DNA of 64,000 nucleotides from Hypoxylon rubiginosum (taxonomy: Eukaryota; Ascomycota; Sordariomycetes; Xylariales; Hypoxylaceae), in assembly GCA_902806565.1 (NCBI GenBank), contig CADCXA010000055.1, forward strand, positions 186,001-250,000, in the 5' to 3' direction. A program made the position numbers and the translations under genes. Under the pieces are notes generated by a model, which was not told the DNA's origin, did no database searches, and saw only the letters and a program-made list of their open reading frames with translations. Position 1 is the first letter of the stretch, and every line of letters begins with the position of its first letter. Positions 1-11,003 of the stretch are shown here, in pieces.

Positions 1-3000
1 GCATAATCGTCAGCGGAGGCGAACATAGGAAGGTTCTTCAAAGCCTTTCTCCTCTTCTTGTGCTCCGACTCGGGCTTCTCGTCTGCCTCTTCCTCGGCGG
101 CAGCCACTGGTTGGAGTTCATCCTCCTCGTCCTCGTCCTCTGTGTCATCCCAGAACTCAACACCACCCTCCTCTTCATCTTCGGATCCGTCTTGCTCATC
201 TAATTCTGCCATCTGCTTCTTCAAATCCTCATCATCGTCAAGGCTCATCAAATCGTCAAAGTCCGCTTCGCTTTCTGATTCCCCTTCTACTTCTGGGCGT
301 GACGCTACGAGCGCATCCCAGATTTCCTCTTCTGCTGCCTCCTCGGCGTCTTCACCATCTGCTGCTTCTTTGCCGGCCTTCGACTTCTTCCGTTCAGCTT
401 GTTCAGACTTGCCTATCCTTGTGAAGTATTCGTGGAAGAATACGTCTTCCACAGCAACGTCCTCACTCTTCTTATTCCAGAATTCCGCCGAGTTCAATGA
501 ACTTCCAGCAGCCTTGGCCGGCGGCTTGCTTGACAGCAAGATGTGGCCCTGGCCACCTGCAGCCACAGGTTGCATAATGGATATACCTTTGCCCGTATCG
601 GCTGCCTTAGCATTGCGATAGACAAACTTGTCTAAGAATGCTATGAGTGTGTGGTTGGCTAATTCTGGCTTCTGAGTGGCGGTTGCCTTCTGTCCACTGA
701 GCAGGCTCGACGCATAGACGTCCACGGAAGGGTGGTAATGTCTGAGAAACGGCAATATCTCCCAAAGACAACTGCGGTGGGCATTACTGTATTCGGGGTC
801 TCTCTTCCGTCCATCGTAAGCATCCGCAGCCTTTGTAGGTTGGGACTCAACACCATCCACGACAGCATCGGTCGGTGCATCTGAAGCTACACCTGGTATC
901 GTTTCATTCTCATCGTTCTCCTCTGGCTCGTTTATGAGCGTTTTCAAGTCGGGGAATGTGGTAGATAGATCGATTATGAGGTAAAGTATACCACAGACAA
1001 ATGAAGGCTGATGCAAGTTCAGTACTTGCAGCATCCTCTTCACAAATGCTTTCACGCGGCGAACATCTACGTCGGTCTTTAGACTCCGATATAGAAGATT
1101 GAGGTACAAGGCCTGTTTAGAAGAAGTGATAAGGCGAGGGTCCAATAACGACTCGTAAAGTGTCCGGTAGAATCTGTCGGTGGCAAGATGCCGGGTAGCT
1201 GATAGCTGTTGAATAAGCATGAGAGCTTGGATACTCGTGTTGAAATTGGACGAATGGGTGATGCGGAATAGCGTATCAAGATGCGATTCAAGTCTGGTAA
1301 AAGTTAGCATTGCTACATTAAGTCATGTCAGGCTAGACGATAACACATACGTGGACTGTTCGGCCTGTGAAAATGGTACAGCTCGATTCACTCCAGTGAG
1401 AATTGCGGAAACAAGCTTTTCAGCTGCTTCTCGATCGCTCGAGGCAGTCTGGTCCTTATCCTCGCCCTTCTTCGGTTCGCTGGGTCTCTTCTGGTGTTTC
1501 CGCTTATCCCTTTTGGAAGCCTCAGGGATTCCCTCGTGTTGAATGAGTTCGCCGCTCTTGAGCAAGGCCACGAAGAGACCAAAGTAGATATTAAGCAAAG
1601 AGTCCGCAATCTGGGGCTCTTTAGTGCTCAATATAGTTTGGTTTAGTGTATTGATGGCGTAGTACTTGGCACGGATATGCTGCCCAGGTCGAAATAGGAT
1701 GTCCTGTTCAACATTGCGAACGACTACCTGCTTCATCCCGGGATGGGTGTTCAGGAGCTGAAGGAGCAGATAGGAAGCTCTCGACGCAATTTTACGATCG
1801 CGATCGCCGAGCTTATTTACTAGAAGGCGTAGTAGGTTGGATTCTTGCTCAGGCTTGTCTTTCAATAAGGCAAATACGAGATCGACAGCCTTGGTTCGAG
1901 CATACTCAACTTCGTCATCGCACCAGACCTCGATATTTTGAATGATCTTGAAATAAGACTCCTTCAGCCAGTCCTCGAAAATCCACGAGATGAGGTGTTC
2001 TTTCGTGATCTTTCCGGGCAATGCTTGACTAGCAGACCAAGTCTTCATGTTGTGTTTCTGCAGAGTTCCAATAAGGCCTAGCTGTGAAGAAAAAGGACGT
2101 AGTCGCCTGTCTGAAGGTAGAATCATTCCGGGTCCAAGAAGATCCACTAGAGCGGCAAGGGCAGAGAGAGCTTGCCCACGACTCCTTTTCGCCGAAAGGC
2201 CGATCAAGTTATCGAGCACTTTGATGTTGTGTATGGGGGACTCCTGAATAGCTAGAGTCAAGGCAGAGACCTTATCCGACATGGTACCCGAAGACATGAT
2301 AGCGGACATGAATCTGTGAGATGATGACGCCGATAGGGTTTTGTTGTATGAGGCACTATCCTCGTCCAATATCGATTTGGCATAGGCCTTCAACTCAGCA
2401 ATTGCTGCTGTATAAGGTGCCACATTTTCAGAAGATGGAGTCGGTAGATTTCTTAAACTAACAGCATGCCAGTCAGGACGAGTTTCAAATATCTTAAGAT
2501 GACAATCAGTTTTAAGCTTGCACAACAGCGTTTGATGACAGCAGACAGACGCTAACTAACCGTCTTTCTTTTTGGGTCTCGGAGAAGCTTCTCGTCAGTA
2601 TTCGGTTCCGAGGCGTCATCTTCGTCTTCATCTTCTTCATCTTCGTCGACGTCGTCGGCTCCGTCCATATCATCGTCAGATTCTTCTGTTCCAGATTCAG
2701 GTCTCACATTGTCAAAACCGAGACCAGCGGCAAACTTGGTCAGCTCGGCACGTAGATCCTTGTCCGTATGTTTCTTCTTCCCATGATCAATTTCTTCATC
2801 CTCGGAGTTGACGTCTTCCACCAGTTTTAAGTCCTCCTCATCTCCACCTAGAGCCCTGATTTCGTCGAGAAGGGCATTGGAAGTATCCTTCGCGGGAGCA
2901 ACATTCGGCTTTGGGTTCTTCGACTTGACATTATTCTTGTTGCCATTCGACTTCGACGTGTTGTTCTTCTTGGTTGGTGGTGGCTGTGTAGTCTCTGTTG

Positions 3001-3175
3001 TCTGGTCCCGTTTTCTCTTGCCTAAATCTTTCTTGCCCTGATCCTTATCCTTTTTACCTTGGTCCTTCTCCTTCTTGCCTTGATCTTTCTTGCCCTGGGT
3101 CTTCTTAGGTTCGACAAGCTTGCTCTCGATCCTGGCCGTCAGTTTTGACAACGCTGCATCGTCGAAAGTCGCCAT
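1..3175 (-). CDS. MAK21: Ribosome biogenesis protein MAK21/NOC1 (CBF/Mak21 family), 3' end outside window
   Basis: Nuclear/nucleolar 60S pre-ribosome assembly and export factor of the CCAAT-binding-factor (CBF/Mak21) family. The exons I support are 3175-2561, 2492-1351 and 1293 to beyond position 1. Introns at 2493-2560 and 1294-1350 have donors GTTAGT and GTATGT and branch sites CTGAT and CTAAC. The start is the ATG at 3175 (MATFDDAALSKL); the reading frame extends further upstream but no splice signal calls for it. Residues about 22-55 are lysine-rich with repeated DQGKK units, followed by a long acidic stretch near residues 150-200. Exon 2 carries HEAT-like helices (SKRSRGQALSALAALVDLLG). 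Exon 3 carries the CBF region (ALYLNLLYRSLKTDVDVRRV, then LHQPSFVCGILYLI) and another acidic, lysine-rich tail. The C-terminus lies beyond the window edge. It shares a promoter region of about 0.5 kb with the prolyl-tRNA synthetase gene. Confidence 0.93.
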
Positions 3176-3682
3176 TGGGAACCGCAGATCCAGAAGCCGT
3201 GCTTTTTCACGTAGTTGAACTCTAAGGACAAGCCGACGGTTGTGTTGTGTGGGCGTGGCTTGGGAGTTCCGTATGTCTTGCACACACAAATGAATTCAGG
3301 ACCTGTGATCCAATGCGACGAAGCTAAAGAAAATTTCTAAGAGATGAAAAGAAAAAAAGTTGGAGGGGCGAGGCTAATGAGCTCCATCTTGAAATTTACT
3401 CCAATCAAAAGAGTACGATATTAATGCTACATGCAAGGCTGATGGCTCTAAGCTCTGATAAGACCCACCTTTTACGCTACAGTAGGTACCTGAGTACTTT
3501 TCGAACCCAACTTTGCCGCTGTCTTGCAATTGAACTAAATTATCGCTGCAAAATACCCTCTATAGGGTCCATACTTCTCTTAAGGACGTATCGTCTTGTA
3601 CTAGTCCTATTAAATATATTATATATTAAAAACCCCCACACATTCGAATTCGCAGGGATCAATTGACCATGCCACCGCCAAG
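3176..3682. promoter_or_regulatory. Divergent intergenic region MAK21 / prolyl-tRNA synthetase
   Basis: This 507-base spacer separates two head-to-head start codons and must hold both promoters. It contains GAAAATTTCT at 3329-3338 (an AAATTT core like the yeast ribosome-biogenesis element), an A-rich tract at 3347-3359 and a TAGGTACC-type motif at 3484-3490. An A+T stretch at 3608-3630 precedes the synthetase. No further gene is apparent. Confidence 0.5.
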
Positions 3683-5874
3683 ATGATGCTTCTTCCACGA
3701 ATCTCAAGGAGAAAACATGCGTTCATGCTCCAATACATGAGAGCTAATAGCATTCGACTTTCAAGTACTACTCATTCATCTACAAATAACCAGGTTCGAA
3801 ATATAGCCCCAAATGAAGTTTTAAAGAATCCCTAATTAATATATCAATAGCCCGAGTCCAATGTACAGGATAGCTTCACTCGTCGATCTAAGTTCTGGAT
3901 ACCTACCGGAGGGATTACAGCTACTGAGAACGAGGGTATGAATCTCTGTTGAAGTAGCTATCACAACCTAGCTATCCTAACATACAATTAGATGCTCACG
4001 CCAAATTAATCCGGGCCGGCTATCTTCGCCAGGTAGGTACTTGTCTAGATTATGAGTAGTATATACTGTCTTTCGTGACTTGACTGATCATATCGAAGTC
4101 ACATGCAGGCATATTCCATATGCTACCATTAGGTCACAGGGTCCTGGAGAAGCTTGAACGATTAATAGACAAATATATGCACCAACTTGGTAAGCTTCTC
4201 TAAGTATAGCCCCGGTTTCCATTTCCCCTGCTTATCTCCGTAAAGGCGCATCCAAGGTATCCCTTTCGTCTATATCATCTCAGGCGTTATGGCAACAAAC
4301 GAATCGATTAGAAGGCTACGGGCCAGAGGTGAGCGAAAGGCATATGGTTACGCGACCTAATAACACCTGGCTGATTGAACTAGCTGTTTCGGCTCACTGA
4401 TAGGAAAGATGTTCCATACTTACTTGCACCAACTCATGAGGAAGAGATAACGACACTTGTCTCGAAGACAGTCAAGTCCTATAAGAGTCTCCCTTTGAGA
4501 CTTTTTCAAATCAGTAAGTAGTTTCGGATGACTGCCTACGAACCTCGTCTCATTCTACTAGGCCGCAAATACCGCGATGAAATCCGCCCACGCCAGGGGG
4601 TTCTGCGGTCTAGAGAGTTCCTCATGAAGGACCTCTACACTTTCGACTACTCTATTCAGTCAGCACTCTCAACTTATGAACAAGTACGGGCTGCTTATTC
4701 TCGGCTTTTCAACGAGTTAAAGCTGCCGTATCTAGTTGCAGAGGCTAGCTCCGGTGACATCGGAGGCGACTTGAGTCACGAATATCATCTGCCAACACCA
4801 ATAGGGGAAGACAACGTGATTAGCTGCAACAGTTGCGACTATGTTGCAAATGAGGAGCTTGCGACTACGCGGCTTGGTCCTTTAGAGGACACTGCTCCTA
4901 GTCCTGACTCAGGGGATGTCCCACCTGCTAATGTTTGGCGTGGCATTTCCAAGGACAGGTCAACCCTCATCAACGTCTGGTACCCTGCTTCCTTCTCCGA
5001 CAACTACATAAATACATACGCCATCAAGCTCGTTCTGCCTGAATTAGATGCAAGTCTCAATAACCCGATACAGTACTGGTCTTCCTCTGAACCTAGACGA
5101 CATGTACATCTGGTAAATATCGTCGACTATAGGCTTGGATCTCCTTTCTCCAATACACTCAAGACCAACTCAAATCCAGAGGTATTACTACCCTCAGATA
5201 CCAACATAGACCTAAGTACAATCACCACGGAATACGTAGTCTCAACGAGGGACGGCGAGCCTCTCAACCTACTTCGCATTCAGGATGGTGACAACTGTCC
5301 TCGTTGTTCGTCAGGGAAGCTCAAGGTCCAAAAGGCCGTCGAACTCGGACACACGTTTCACCTCGGCACACGGTATTCAGACCCGCTTGAAGCACATGTT
5401 CAAGTACCCTCGAATTTAATCGAAGATAAGGCTGTGTCCAACAGCACCAGTGAGATGAAAACTGTGTCCATGCAGATGGGCTGCCATGGCATAGGGGTAT
5501 CTCGTATAATAGGAGCAGTCGCGGACCATTTAGCTGATGAAAAGGGGCTCAATTGGCCCCGCGCCATCGCACCCTTTGAAGTAGTAGTTGTTCCTGGAAA
5601 AGGCTTGGAGAATGACGGTGTTATTGTTTCTGAGTACCTGGCAAATTCGCAAGGTTCTCGGCCCCTCGACCTATTACTCGATGACCGACCGGAGTCCTTA
5701 CCGTGGAAGATGCGGGATGCCGACCTCGTCGGATACCCGATCATTGTGATTCTTGGGAGGGGATGGAGCACAGACCGGCTCTGCGAGGTCCAATGCAGAA
5801 GACTTTCGAGCGTCTCGCACATCCTACTCGAAGATCTTCCCATGTATATCAACCACCTCCTCACCCAGCTTTAG
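3683..5874 (+). CDS. Prolyl-tRNA synthetase, bacterial type, probably mitochondrial
   Basis: Class II aminoacyl-tRNA synthetase that charges tRNA-Pro, here predicted for mitochondria. Seven exons: 3683-3793, 3851-3935, 3992-4036, 4109-4189, 4246-4328, 4384-4513 and 4562-5874, giving 615 residues. The first ~35 residues are rich in R, S and T and lack acidic residues, as in a mitochondrial targeting peptide. Motif 1 is in exon 4 ([18 protein letters not shown]). Motif 2 spans exons 6-7 ([20 protein letters not shown]). Motif 3 is [10 protein letters not shown] near position 5470. An HGTP-type anticodon-binding domain follows ([12 protein letters not shown] to the end). At exon 3 the frame requires the donor GTACTT at 4037 rather than the stronger-looking GTAGGT four bases upstream. 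The ATG at 4528 lies inside an intron and is not the start. ATG 3683 is followed at once by a second ATG, and either could be used. Confidence 0.92.
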
Positions 5875-6599
5875 GAGTGCCCGGTGCGAAATAAACAGCC
5901 CGATAGACGTGGGTTTCACGTTTATAACAAGGCAGATTCTATATAGATTTCAGCGGGACCCCATGCCTTCAATCGCCATGAGGTTAATGAGGAATGCTGG
6001 GAATCTAACTAGATGAGGTGAATATCTGTCACTCGCAACATAGGACTGCATATGTCAACTACATCAATGCCCTCCCATCCTGCGATAGCTTGACTGTAAA
6101 TAAGGTTGGCTAGTGTGTTATAAGGATCACGACCATTAAAGCCGCGCCCCTTACATTTCATTCTCCTTTTTATCTTATTCCCAGTACCTCGGTCGAGACC
6201 CACAGCTATCCCTAGCTTTCGGATATGTCTTGCAGCAGCTTGTCAAATCCGTAAGCAGATCCAAACAAACGTGTTCTACGTGCGATTCTCGCATGTTGGT
6301 TGGTACAAAACCATCTTAAGCGGATCGTGAGCCGATTACGAGATGCCGAAAGGCGAAAGGGCGGGAATCCCCACACCCTTGTCCGATTATGCCATTGTTC
6401 CTTCTGTACGACATATTACTTGCAGCTCTCACATTTCTAGAATGACCCCGGAGTGTAGAATTATGTGTATATAAGTATTCATGCCCATCCCTAGGACTCT
6501 AGCGTGTGGAAGCTTGGGCACCTACGTTGCCGAACATTTTCACTTGATAACGTGGCATTGAAAGACTTGAACAATAAAATTCTCAAGTTACACAACATC
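5875..6599. other. Intergenic, no gene seen
   Basis: This 725-base spacer lies between two genes on the same strand and so holds the terminator of the synthetase and the promoter of the hydrolase. A TATA-like stretch (GTGTATATAAG) at 6465-6475 lies about 125 bases before the next ATG. The short open frames here have no protein-like features. Confidence 0.4.
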
Positions 6600-8141
6600 A
6601 TGGCTGCGCCGGGGAACAAATTCTTCATCCAAGAGAAGCTGAAGCAGACTGCCCCGCATCATGAGAGCTTCAAGGCATTATGGGAGACAAAATGGAAACG
6701 ACCGGTATTGACATGAAGCTCCCGCTGCCCGGTACGTTATGAGGTAAAGAATACTGACGAGTAGTATTTAGTGCTCCATGGGTGTATACCCATTCATGTT
6801 TGGAACGACTGCAGACTTCCAGCCGGTGGTAGATGACATCGTTGCTAAGGGGCTAAAGAGACCTTATGATTGGGACGAGTACGCCCAGTGCTTCTTCCCG
6901 AAGGCAGAAGAGCTTGTAGCCCGCGCCAGGGCCGCCGAAGATGAAGGCAATCGAGAGAAGGCTTCGGAGTTGTACTTGTAAGTGATAATTTTTGCGGCGG
7001 TATCAACGATTTCTCCTGTGCTGTGCTGATGGGACCTTGGCAGGCGAGGATCGGCCCTCTACCGCATCTCCCGCTTCCCGGCGCCGCGCTCCGAGAAGCA
7101 GCGGTACGCTTGGACGAAAGGCAAAGACGTGGCCGTCAAAGGGCTCGGCCTAGCACAATTTCCCATGGTGCAGGTCGAGATCCCGCATGTCCACGCGGCC
7201 AACGGGGACGGCTCGGTGCTCCCGGGTTTCTACCATCTCCCGGCGGAGGCATCTAGCTCGCACAAGGTGCCCCTGATCATCATATTCACCGGCCTCGACG
7301 GGTACCGCACCGAGCTCGCGGTCTGGAAAGATGGCTGGGCCAAGCTAGGGTGCGCCACGCTCGTCGTCGAGATCCCTGGCACCGGCGATAATCCCGGAGC
7401 ACCGTCGGATCCGTCTAGCCCGGACCGCGTCTGGACGAGCATGTTCGACTGGGTAGCGAAGCAGGATGGGATCGACCAGAGCCGCATTGTCAACTGGGGC
7501 TTCAGCACGGGAGGATATTACTCGATACGGGTGGCGCATACCCACGCCGACAAGCTGAAAGGGGCAGTGGCTCTTGGAGGCGGCGTCCACCATATGTTTG
7601 ACCCGGAGTGGTTGGATGCTGTTGACGACATGGAATACCCCTTCGAGTAAGCTGGACTGAGTTGCTTTTTCTCAATCGGTTGCTGCAGTGTGGTGCCAAC
7701 TAACATCCACCTTAGCTTGGCGCATACACTCTGTCACAAGTTCGGCTATGCCGATAAAGACTTTGAGCTATTCAAAAAGGAGGCTCGAGGTAAGTTCTCC
7801 TTGCTTAGCACCGGCATCCTGGATAAGCCGTGCACCCGACTCCTGCTGGTAAACGGCACCGAAGATGAGATTTTCCCTATCGACGACTACTACTTGTGTC
7901 TACAGCACGGCAGTCCGAAAGAAGCTCGGTAAGTTATTGATTCTCCACTTCTGCTAAGACGTTAGGCCAATATAGGCGATCGGTCTACCTAACATGATGC
8001 TGCAGGTTTGTTCCGGGCGCCAAACACATGGGTGAACCCGAATCCTTCTCCATCATTCTTCAGTGGGTCTTCCAGCTGCTGGGAATCCAAGGAAATGCGG
8101 GACAGTTTTTGTCGACCATCCCTTTCAAGCCAAAATATTAG
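6600..8141 (+). CDS. Ayg1-like alpha/beta hydrolase (polyketide chain-shortening family)
   Basis: Five exons: 6600-6704, 6772-6977, 7044-7646, 7716-7928 and 8006-8141, encoding 420 residues, close to the ~406 of Aspergillus fumigatus Ayg1. The start MAAPGNKFF is followed by the N-terminal lid/helical region typical of the family. The nucleophile elbow is GFSTGG with Ser about residue 258. The presumed acid lies in the segment NGTEDEIFPIDD and the catalytic His in GAKHMGE. Ayg1 enzymes remove an acetoacetyl unit from a heptaketide naphthopyrone to give the DHN-melanin precursor T4HN; related enzymes of the FrsA/DUF1100 type hydrolyse other C-C bonds. Introns 3 and 4 have strong CTAAC branch sites, which decided the acceptors at 7715 and 8005. 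No polyketide synthase is visible within the window, so a melanin role is inferred from family membership only. Confidence 0.85.
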
Positions 8142-8768
8142 ACTTCGACATATATGCGCTTGGTCGACGACAAGAAGAATATACTTGTTTATGTGTTAAA
8201 TCTTCTACTTCTGATTTCCGAATTAGCCACGATTCTTCTTAATTACCTAGGTACCTTAGGTAGTTACTCGGAACCGTGATATGATGTTTACTTGTCTCTC
8301 CTCATGCAGCCTCCACTGATCCCGGCTCGTACCGGTTCCGGACCCCGATGATCGTCGCGGGGGGCGGGCCCGATGATAAGGGAACACAGCCATCTTACAG
8401 ATATGCAGCATGCAAGTGTAGCGTGCTAGGATCAGACGTATGTCGACATCCGTCGTTGATGTGACCTTCCTCGATAAGTACACTGCATATTTCTCCATAA
8501 AATATAAAAAGAAAGGCAAACAATCATGGCAGCTATAAAGCATTACCGCCTTCTACAGTAGTAGGTTAGGTACACAATATGAGGCGAATTGTCACCACGG
8601 CTCAATAATTGGTTGTTGAACATCGGAGAATCACTTTGAGTGACAATCACCCGAGAAACTGAGTTATACGAGGCTCTCGCGGCAGAGAGCTGCGGATTCT
8701 TTTCCCCGCCTACTCCGCACCACCGAGATACCGATATATCGGAGCCATCGACAACACCGGTCTCTACT
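8142..8768. other. Intergenic with palindromic TACCTAGGTA-type repeat
   Basis: This 627-base spacer lies between two plus-strand genes. At 8243-8267 is a near-palindromic cluster of the recurring motif (TTACCTAGGTACCTTAGGTA), and a further AGGTTAGGTAC copy is near 8562. No coding region is supported. An open frame runs into the downstream gene from 8640, but the secretion signal favours the ATG at 8769. Confidence 0.4.
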
Positions 8769-10723
8769 ATGGCACCCCCTAGAGTTATATTAAGTCTACT
8801 AGTAGCAGGTCTCAGCCATGCAGCTGCCCTCGTAAGAGCAGATCCGGTAGTATCGGTGAGGAACGGTAGCTACGAGGGCCTCTACCTCCCAGCCTTCGAC
8901 CAGGACGTCTTCCTCGGCATGCCGTACGCCCAGGACACCGGCGGCGCCAACCGGTTCCGGATCCCGCAGTCCCTAGACAAGGCGTGGGACGGCGCGCGGG
9001 CGGCGAAGGCGTACGGCCCGGGCTGCCCGGACTACCACATACCGGCCGAGGTGCTCCACGGCATGGGCGAGGACTGCCTGAGCATCAACGTGGTGCGGCC
9101 GGCCGGTCTCTCCAAAAACAGCACCGCCCGGCTTCCCGTCATGCTGTGGATCCACGGGGGCGGGTACCAGTACGGCGGCAGCGCGCAGCCCGAGTACAAT
9201 CTTACGTACCTGGTCCAGAAATCGGTGGATATCGGCCTGCCCGTGATAGGTGCGAGCATAAATTACAGGAAAGGAGCTTGGGGAAATATGTACTCAATTG
9301 AAATTCAGGTGGGCGGTATTCAACTACCCTTTGAGCTTGCTCTCTCGCTAACTGGACTGGAAAAGGGGTCAGGGAATACCAATCTAGCATTGAGGGACAT
9401 GCGAAAGGCGTTGGCCTGGGTACAGGAGAACATTGGGAACTTTGGTGGAAACGCTTCGTCTGTGACGATCTGGGGCCAGTCAGCTGGGTCATTTGCCGTG
9501 GTATGTTTGATTTGAGTCTGATGAAAATGTGATATTCAGAGGCCGCTATCTACGTGCTGGACAACTGGTACTGAAATCTGAGACTAGGACTATGAGCTAA
9601 CATATCCGATCTAAACCATAGGGTCAACTCTTGATGAGTTACGGCGGACGAACAGATGGTCTTTTCCACCGGTCTATTCAGGAGAGCGGTAGTGCAACCA
9701 CCGCCTGGTGTAACGGAACAGACTGGTATCAGCCCCTTTACAATAAGATTGTCGACCAGGTCAATTGCAGCTCAGTACCAGATACGCTAGAGTGTTTAAG
9801 GACGATTGATTATGAGGTTTTATACCCCTTTATGAACTCGTCTGCCACCCCTGGCCCAGGTTATTATCCTACTGTCGGTAAGTGCCTACCTCTGCTTGCC
9901 ATCAGGAAAGTAGATAAAGCAAAGCTAGAATAAACCGCTGTTACTAAATATTTTATCAGATGGGGATGTGCTTCCAAACTACCCTTCAGAACTATTGCGT
10001 GCCGGAAGCTTTGCGCATATCCCGCACATGTACGGCACTGTTTCGGACGAAGGCACTGACAACGCCCCATTGGGTATCAACACAGACGAGGACCTCCGGA
10101 CTTTTCTGCTTCAAGGCGTCGGATTCGACTTTCCCGCCGCGACCGTCGACCATATCATGGAACTGTACCCTGACGATCCGGCGCAGGGCGTCCCCGTAGA
10201 CACGGGCGCGGAGCGGTTCGCGGATCAAGGTTGGCAGTACAAGCGCGTGGCGGCCATCGTCGGCGACATATTCTACCACGCTCCGCGACAATTCGACGCG
10301 CAGCAATACGCGCCACACGCGCCGACCTACACCTACCGGTTCAACACGCGGCCGTGGGACTACGCGGACGCCAACGCCAACGCCACGGCAGGCGGAGGAG
10401 GCGGCGAGCTAGCACCCGCGTACAAGGGCGTCGAGCACTTCAGCGAGGTGGCCTTCGTCTTCGCGAACCCGACCATGCTCGGCCCGTGGCCGGCGTACCG
10501 CGCGCTGAGCGACCAGGTCAGCCCCGCGTGGATCCGGTTCGCGCACACGGGCGACCCCAACGGCCCGGGCCTGCCGGCGTGGCCCCGGTACGGCGACGCC
10601 GAGGCCGGGCTCAACCTCGTGCTGCAGACCGGGCCCCAGGGCGGGTCGTACGTCGAGGAGGACACGTATCGCCTGGCTGGGCGCGAGTACCTGACGAAGT
10701 GGGCGAGGAGGAGACATGTGTAG
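8769..10723 (+). CDS. Type-B carboxylesterase/lipase, secreted
   Basis: Four exons: 8769-9308, 9366-9500, 9622-9877 and 9960-10723, encoding 564 residues, normal for fungal carboxylesterases/cholinesterase-like lipases. The start at 8769 gives a signal peptide (MAPPRVILSLLVAGLSHAAA). The oxyanion-hole motif HGGGYQYGG is present. The nucleophile lies in GQSAGS (Ser about residue 219), a GESAG variant. The acid is in SDEGTDN and the His in GVEHFSEVAFVF. Intron 1 (9309-9365) is 57 bases without a stop, so the frame reads straight through it. I removed it because GTGGGC...GCTAAC...AAAAG are splice signals and joining the exons restores the conserved turn (IEIQ-GSGNTNLALRD). Several N-x-S/T sites suggest glycosylation. 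The last exon is strongly GC-rich, unlike exon 3. The substrate cannot be predicted. Confidence 0.9.
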
Positions 10724-11003
10724 GTGATGAATACGGAATTTTTGCTTCGGCGGTCCTGAAATAGGGGTAAATTGTATTTACTGCATCGAGACAGACATTA
10801 GGTAATGAATACCACCAGTACATACACCACTATGACCTCGTATTGAACGGCAGAATACCTCCTTGACGTTCGATCGAGGCCAAATAAAAGATTTCACAAA
10901 CATGAAAAAAATAAACCATCCGTAAATCTTGCAGAATTCCCCAACCCTTTATTACTTTACTTATTCCCAACCGACCACAGCCTAGCCTCTTCTTTCACAC
11001 GAC

